The position numbers and the translations under genes are program-made. The notes under the pieces were generated by a model, which was not told where the DNA came from, searched no databases, and was given only the letters and a program-made list of their open reading frames with translations. From Moniliella sp. 'wahieum' (Eukaryota; Basidiomycota; Moniliellomycetes; Moniliellales; Moniliellaceae), in assembly GCA_003971905.1 (NCBI GenBank), contig RSEE01000117.1:1-64000 (forward strand): 64,000 nt of DNA. The letters run 5' to 3'. Positions 59,766-64,000 of this stretch are shown piece after piece (position 1 is the first letter of the stretch; each line of letters opens with the position of its first letter).

Positions 59766-61057
59766 ACATGGGCCCGTTCCGTTTGCCCTCTCTCTCCTTT
59801 GTTACCCTCTTTTGCTCGAACCTATTCTTCTGCATTTCGCTTGTTCGTTATCGTACTTTGCATGACGCGCATTTGTGTACAGCTCGTCTCGAGATAAGAA
59901 GGGAGAAGGTAAATGCTAAGACGGCAGACATAAGGAATCGGTCTGGCAAAAACAAGGCTAGAGGCGGTGGCACGTTACCGCGCGGAAAAGGGCTCAACAA
60001 GTAGACGGGATCAAGTACAGGCCTAAGCGCTCCCAGCGAGGGGTGCATGCGTCCAACTGGTGCACCATCCCATTGTCCCTGGATGCTGAGCAGTACAGAG
60101 CCTTGGGGGACAAGTGGCCTCGCTGAAATACAGTCTTTCAGGGTAAAGCCGACAATTGCACGGCGGGCCAACGCTTGTTGTTTGCCGAATCCAATATTCA
60201 TGTGGATGGAGTGGGAAGAGATTCGCATGCCCAGGCTCAAATGTTTCAGCTTTCAGCTGCGATGAAGGAATTGGAGGCGCAGCGCACATCCTGTACGCCA
60301 CACATCATGTGCTGCGAGGAAACTTTTAGTACTTACGCGCCCATCTGCTCGTCACCATGTTCACGCCTGAGAAGCAGGCACCGTCACGCATGCAGACGAG
60401 CCGTTCCTGAGGCCTGATGCAAGCGATTGCAAGCTTGGTGCCTGAAAGCAACTGAGTAGCTAGTGGCGGTGCCATTCGATTACATTTTGTCAATGGTTCG
60501 TCTGCAACTGTTGTGAGCGGTACTGCCTGCTCCGCCCTTGTGGGATACATACCGTTGTCCTGCTCTCCTGAGGCGCCGTGCTGGCGGAGTACTGAGTACT
60601 CGTTGAGTTCAGCAGGATCAGGATGTGGTTGAGTTGAGTATTAGAGTACGGCTGATACTACTGCATTTCCCGGGTACCCGTCTCCCAGTACAACAACAAC
60701 AGTAACTCGATCTCACTGAAATGCTCATCTTTTGGGGGCTACTGTAGTACGACCTCGTCTACCTATTGGAACCGTGCCGCCCGTAATGCAAGCGAAGTGC
60801 AAATTAAAGTACAGAGAGAGCCGGAGGCCCATCCTTAGCTTTCTCTTTGTACACCAGGTCTGCGCCGATTGGTGTGGTCTTCTTTGGCAAAGGAGGAACA
60901 AAGCAGATATATCCTTGTGTCATTAGTAGGAATGCTATATTTCGGCGCCGCGGGTGGTCGTGCCATCGTCTCCCAAAGTACGTTCAACGATTTCTCTGTT
61001 GGTACGCACAATCCCCAATTATTCCCCAAGACAATGTGCCCAAGGGAATGTGCCCAA
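59766..61057. other. Intergenic region before the tRNA gene
   Basis: No gene is recognised. An AGTACT-type heptad pair lies at 60587-60602. Immediately before the tRNA are two extra copies of its 5' end (see 61031-61072). Confidence 0.5.
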
Positions 61058-61072
61058 GGCAATGTGCCCGAG
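61031..61072 (+). repeat. Triplicated 14-bp unit including the tRNA 5' end
   Basis: ACAATGTGCCCAAG, GGAATGTGCCCAAG and GCAATGTGCCCGAG follow one another. The third is the acceptor stem and start of the D arm of the tRNA gene, so the tRNA's first bases appear to have been duplicated twice upstream. The period is twice seven. Confidence 0.9.
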
Positions 61073-61152
61073 CGGTTAAGGGGATTGATTCGAATGCCTT
61101 TCGAAGTATCAATTAGGCTTTGCCTGCACAGGTTCGAGTCCTGTCATTGTCG
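61058..61152 (+). tRNA. tRNA-Ser(CGA) with a 13-nt intron
   Basis: The acceptor stem GGCAATG (61058-61064) pairs with CATTGTC (61145-61151), with discriminator G at 61152. The D arm is CCC...GGG. The anticodon stem ATTGA/TCAAT encloses the loop TTCGAA...A, giving anticodon CGA (61091-61093). An intron of about 13 nt (61095-61107) sits one base after the anticodon, the canonical place. A long variable arm (AGGC-TTT-GCCT) marks a class II tRNA, here serine. The T arm is ACAGG-TTCGAGT-CCTGT. A T5 run at about 61156-61160 is the likely Pol III terminator. Confidence 0.9.
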
Positions 61153-61619
61153 ATCATTTTTGACCAATATTTTTCACGTTTCCGCTTCTCGTGCGTGTTT
61201 CTTCACTTCTGAGCCCACATGCGACCACGGTAGGCCGCGGATGGTGACCGCAGCGTGGATAAGGTGTCCGCTCTCTCTCTCTCTTGCTAGTCTAACGGGA
61301 CTGACGCGTGTTTCGATGAGATGTGTACGACATGCGGGGCTCAGAGATAACCGTAGCGCCCTGGAACAATTCTCATCTCAATCCGTATCCATTCGCGCTA
61401 CATCATGCGCCATTGGCCTCGTATTCTTTTTTTGGGGAGCGCGAGCTGCGGCAAACGCCGGAATAGCTTGCTAAGTGTGGTCCAAGTGTGTTCTCTATAT
61501 CCCCCGGCTGAAATTTTGGAAGAGTCGAACACATAGTTTCAGTCAGGGGATGCTGATCAGGAGAAAGGCGGGGCTAGAGCAGTGGTATGGTATCGGTGCC
61601 AAAGAGAGGGCACATGCAT
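61153..61619. other. Intergenic region tRNA-DUF2828 gene
   Basis: Apart from the Pol III T-run right after the tRNA I see nothing specific. Confidence 0.5.
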
Positions 61620-63456
61620 CTAGTCCAAGACCTTGAGTACGTCAAACCGCTCAGCGTCAATCGCTTGGCGCACAATAGCCATCGGGTCCATCTTGGGCTT
61701 CTGGGGCTCGTCCACCTTCACTCCCTCTTCTTTCTCCTGCCCAGCATCCACCTTGGCATCGTCTTCGGACACAGTCTCGACCATTACCCAATCCTGAGGC
61801 GATTTACCCTCAAGAAACAGTTTAGCATGTTGGCACTGAAACCCGAAACCAGGGCTGTGCCATCGTCGTTGATCGTCACGGGTGCCTGCTTGTCTAGATC
61901 CCATCGTTGCGCAAATTCCAAAAGACGAGTTGAGGTCGCTCATACCCAGCCTGTTTGTACATCTCCTCGATCTCTTCAAAATGAGTCAGAACATTGTCGC
62001 CCCCGGCTTGGTCAAACTGCATGTCGCTAAAGACAAACGAGTCTTGGGCATGTCAGCAGCAGGCACCTTCTTTGCCGTGGCCCGGCCAAGAATGGTAGTG
62101 AACACGGCGAGAAAATCAGTGTTCCAGCCCCAGTCCATGTCTTGGATGGAGGCTACCCGTTCCGTCAGATTCTTGCCCTCAATGTGGAAAAACTGGGGGT
62201 GTTCACTGAAGGTGAAACGTGGTTATGCCATGGCTCGGCGGTGATCTCAGCAAGAAGAAGCCCGAGCGCACAAGCGACATGCATAGGCTCCCCGGACATG
62301 CTCCCCGAAACATCCACCACAGCCAGTGCCGAAGGGAGTGTGCCCGCTGACTTGATGTGCTGAACAAAGGCGTCCCATTGCAGGTTGCACACCATACTCC
62401 TTAGCAGGTTTTTGCCAACAGAGCCGCGGACACGCTCAGCCTCGTCGACAATGGTATGGGGCTTGAGCACGGCCGCATTCACCTTGGCTTTCCCGCCAGC
62501 AACATCCATTAGATAGGTCTCAAACGCTTGGGGTCGTGCGTCGCAAACGAATCGGAATTACGCTGCATCGAGAGTGAGGGAACGGCATTGTAGTTGATGG
62601 CCCCCCATTTTTGGGCTGACATGCTGACCTCGACGACATGCAGGCAAGCGCGGAGCGGGCTGAGATACGTTCGGCGGAGATGATTGCGTGCCTTGATTAA
62701 ACAAGACGGCAGGACATCCCCCTTGTCGTCTCGCTCCACACCACTTGGTTGTAGAGCTTAAGTGCCACCGCATCGTATAGCCCCGTTTGCTTGTCCAAAC
62801 TCTTGTCCTGCGAAGGCATCCACTTGGCCGCTAAGCTGACTTGGCCCGACTCAGCGACCATACAGGCCAAGTCCTCGGCCAACTGGGTGGCAAACAAGTT
62901 CACTACTACCGCCTCCATCACGGGGGTTGGGATAGGCTTGAGGCGCATCTGAGCATACATATCCTTATACTTGACGGTCAATTGGGAATCATAAGGGGCG
63001 CACGTCGGTGTTGATCCCGATGGCGCCTGCGCCCAAACGCGGCCCTGTTCGCCGAGGCGAGACCGTCCATTTCGACTTGGTCCTCGTCAGTCTGTCGAAA
63101 CAAGGAAAGGAACGTGGCCAGGTCCCCCAGCATCCAAACTCGGGCACCCACTTGAGTGCCGTCAGAACCGTACTGGGATGCGCTGGCCATAATGCCTGCA
63201 AAGCGTAGAGCGCCACCCTGTTGATCGCCTTGCCCTCGCGTACGTCCAAAGCGTAGAAAATGAGCTTGAGCGTGTCCAGGGGGGACACCTGCCAAGAGGC
63301 CAAAGTGAGCTCCTGCGCGGCTGGACGTCGAGTGGTGTCCTTCAGACCGTAGAACAAGTCCACACGGGCATCCCGGGACGAAGCCTGAGTCAGGCCGCCG
63401 TTTTCGGTGTACGTGACAGACAAGGCCTCAACGAGAGCGTTGGGTGCGGTGGTCAT
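61620..63456 (-). CDS. DUF2828 protein (TROVE/vWA-like)
   Basis: The start MTTAPNALVEALSVTYTENGGLT is typical of the DUF2828 family. It is followed by HEAT-like blocks (PLDTLKLIFYALDVREGKAI; STVLTALKWVPEFGCWGDL). Further family blocks are LAAKWMPSQDKSLDKQTGLY, RRTYLSPLRACLHVVEVSMSAQKWGAINYNAVPS and the vWA-type metal site SALAVVDVSGSMSGEPM. The C-terminal part contains KLFLEG and ends ...RFDVLKVLD. These proteins are related to the Ro60/TROVE fold plus a vWA domain, so RNA or protein binding is plausible, but no function is established. Frame changes near 63120, 63010, 62750, 62510, 62170 and 61900 are needed. The ATG at 63456 fits the family N-terminus. Confidence 0.85.
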
Positions 63457-64000
63457 GGCTAATGTGCTGTGGCGATAGCAGTCGCAGTAGCAATAGCGGC
63501 GGTGGCGTTGGGTGGTGGACCAGGGGTCGTGGGGTGGGGGCGGATCGCGTGGGCCCAGGTTAAAATACGTGTTGTGTATAGCCCCTGGAGCAAGTCTAGG
63601 GCCCCTCCATAACCCAACAATCACGCGTCATGACCGATGAGAGCCGGTGGCTCAAATCATGAATGACTTTAATGACTCGAATGCGGGCAGAGCAGTGGCA
63701 GTACCAGTGTGGCGCAGCGGCTGCCACACCGTCCCACCCGGGAACACTGTTCCCACACCGGGGGGACACTCGTCGTCGGTGCCCTGCGCCTGTGCCTAAA
63801 CGATCCGGTGGGGAAACACCGGGCAACGTCTTTATAGCCTCTTTTGTCGGTGGCTAGCCTGCTCTGCCCCGTTCCGACGCTCACTTGGGCCGATCCCTTA
63901 GCCCCTGCGGCCTCTTGTCATATGCAATGCACGTATCTGCCTTCTTGACCCTTGCCCGATGTACATTATATTGCCCGCGATGTACATTATAGCAGTCTTG
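63457..64000. other. Upstream region of the DUF2828 gene to the window end
   Basis: No gene is recognised. A 20-bp direct repeat (TTGCCC-(GC)GATGTACATTATA) occurs twice at 63952-63991. Confidence 0.5.

Overview
This is nuclear DNA of a fungus, most likely a basidiomycete. The genes are GC-rich and cut by short introns (mostly about 50-210 nt) with GTACGT/GTGCGT-type donors, CTAAC/CTGAC branch sequences and YAG acceptors. The proteins are fungal: ERG25, a Pho80/PCL-type cyclin, a Zn2Cys6 regulator, a CalA-type secretory lipase, MET2, ALG2, VPS24 and a complex I subunit. I cannot name the species.

Layout. At 1-9.3 kb lie a GATA zinc-finger gene (+), a retroelement relic (-) and a Pho85-type cyclin (-), separated by non-coding DNA. 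From 9.3 to 17.4 kb I recognise no gene. From 17.4 to 26.8 kb come ERG25 (-), ribosomal protein uL14/RPL23 (-), a BAR-domain protein (+) and a Zn2Cys6 factor (-). From 26.8 to 31.5 kb is another gene-poor block. From 31.5 to 49.5 kb genes are dense: a WD40-like fragment (-), a coiled-coil protein that may be a kinetochore subunit (+), complex I 75 kDa subunit (+), MET2 (+), VPS24 (-), an ABC1/ADCK-type kinase (+), ALG2 (+) and a DENN-domain protein (-). From 51.4 to 63.5 kb come a protein with several LC8-like domains (+), the secretory lipase (+), a four-TM MARVEL-like protein (+), an intron-containing tRNA-Ser(CGA) (+) and a DUF2828/vWA-like protein (-). The set is mostly unrelated housekeeping genes; I see no biosynthetic cluster.

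Three things stand out. (1) Non-coding DNA is studded with short tandem arrays of period 7 whose unit is a six-base palindrome of the form A-N-N-N'-N'-T plus one spacer base (AAGCTT-G, AACGTT-G, ACCGGT-T, ACTAGT-T/A, ACGCGT-C, AGATCT-G and others). The same architecture with many different sequences recurs at more than 20 places. (2) Nearly every conserved gene carries one or more single-base frameshifts, usually a missing base in a run of G or C, including the essential gene RPL23. This looks like uncorrected sequencing error rather than gene decay, so many coding spans below need a base restored to read through. (3) The gene at 51.5-53.7 kb encodes repeated LC8-like domains, with introns at the same place and phase in two of the repeats. 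I do not know this architecture from described proteins.
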